Positions 5,044 to 5,434 of a stretch of DNA of 5,434 nt are shown here, piece by piece. This stretch comes from an uncultured Porphyromonas sp. Lineage in GTDB: Bacteria; Bacteroidota; Bacteroidia; Bacteroidales; Porphyromonadaceae. The notes under the pieces were generated by a model, which was given only the letters and a program-made list of their open reading frames with translations, ran no database searches and was not told the DNA's origin. Each line of letters begins with the position of its first letter. Within the stretch, counting starts at the first letter, position 1. Where the stretch lies: NCBI GenBank assembly GCA_947253195.1, contig CAMXXM010000113.1:1-5434 (forward strand), in the 5' to 3' direction. The position numbers were made by a program, and so were the translations under genes.

Positions 5044-5434
5044 TCAAAATGTGAGGTGCGTCATGATCGGGAAGTGATCTGAGGGAAGCCTGCCATGGTC
5101 TTGGTCAGTGATAGTCCGATAGTTATCCACCTTGATATTGGGCGACACCCAGATGTAGTCAATCGGCTCATCAGAGAAGTCGCTCAGATCAAAGTCGTGG
5201 TATGTGCCGGAGGGACCATAGGGCTTTGCCTGACTGATCATTCTCGAGTCGCGGAGCAGCCCTGCCTCGCGGAGGATCCGTATCGGCTCCTCATCGGGAC
5301 CGGCATTGAAGTCACCGGTGAGGATCACCGTCTCTCCCCGATCAAGCAAGGGACGGATACGGCTCAGCAGGAGGTACGAGGACTGCCGTCTCGCCTCCTG
5401 ACCGACATGGTCGTAGTGGACATTGAAGAAATAC
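5044..5434 (-). CDS. Endonuclease/exonuclease/phosphatase-family protein, C-terminal part (5' end outside window)
   Basis: 129 codons are visible up to the TGA at 5044-5046, and the frame stays open to the right edge, so the start lies outside. A TTG at 5347-5349 could be mistaken for a start, but the family motif begins upstream of it. The visible segment carries the metal-dependent DNase I-like hydrolase signatures: FFNVHYDHVGQEAR (2-15, catalytic His usually in N-x-H-x-D-H), VILTGDFNAGPDEEP (36-50, the GDFN metal/active-site motif), EPIDYIWVSP (89-98) and the terminal SDHFPI (118-123) with the catalytic His. Family members hydrolyse phosphodiesters or phosphomonoesters in nucleic acids, inositol phosphates or lipids; the substrate cannot be told here, nor whether a signal peptide exists. 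All core residues in this half are present, so it is probably functional. It is transcribed toward the tRNA but lacks an obvious terminator. Confidence 0.92.
   Translation of the reverse strand, partial: YFFNVHYDHVGQEARRQSSYLLLSRIRPLLDRGETVILTGDFNAGPDEEPIRILREAGLLRDSRMISQAKPYGPSGTYHDFDLSDFSDEPIDYIWVSPNIKVDNYRTITDQDHGRLPSDHFPIMTHLTF

Noticed and set aside
5044..5349. A complete 101-residue protein starting at the TTG at 5347-5349
   Set aside because: The same frame continues upstream with the family motif NVHYDHVG and stays open to the window edge, so this is an internal TTG of a longer gene.
1..5434. Genome-wide reassignment of UGA to glycine as the cause of the argS stop
   Set aside because: Rex, the FAH-like protein, the PorV-like protein and the nuclease-family protein all end at TGA exactly where their families end, and three of those TGAs overlap the next start codon.

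Overview
The window is a piece of a Bacteroidota chromosome, most likely a Porphyromonas or close relative. The evidence is a Bacteroidota-type Rex, an ArgS with the Bacteroidota-style sequence around its active site, a PorV/LptO-family outer-membrane protein of the type IX secretion system (T9SS), and a tRNA promoter matching the Bacteroidota consensus (TTG, 19 bp, TAnnTTTG). The genus is inferred from protein resemblance and a moderate-to-high GC content. All supported genes lie on the minus strand; I see no convincing gene on the plus strand.

Read in the direction of transcription (right to left), the window starts with the C-terminal part of an endonuclease/exonuclease/phosphatase-family protein (5044 to the right edge). 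Next comes a tRNA-Asp(GTC) with its own promoter (4992-5021) and a strong intrinsic terminator (4795-4851). A gap of about 260 bp follows, holding the presumed rex promoter and a structured leader. Then comes a six-gene cluster: rex, a small fumarylacetoacetate-hydrolase-fold protein, a porV-like gene, ispF, panD and argS. The first four genes overlap by 1 to 4 bases (ATGA, ATGA, TGATG), so they are almost certainly co-transcribed and translationally coupled. panD follows after 34 bp, where a weak internal promoter may lie, and argS starts 5 bp after panD.

The cluster combines a redox (NADH/NAD+) repressor with isoprenoid precursor synthesis (IspF), beta-alanine/pantothenate/CoA synthesis (PanD), arginyl-tRNA charging (ArgS) and an outer-membrane T9SS-type protein. 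If Rex controls its own promoter, all of these could respond to redox state.

Three things stand out. First, argS contains an in-frame TGA at 18-20, where homologues have the glycine of the Ser-Tyr-Gly-Met-Val motif, and the correct frame resumes immediately after it. Other genes here clearly use TGA as a stop. Second, the FAH-fold protein has lost all three acidic metal ligands and looks like a pseudoenzyme. Third, the PorV-like gene directly abuts the FAH-like gene, with no porU sortase gene beside it, although porU is the neighbour of porV in P. gingivalis.
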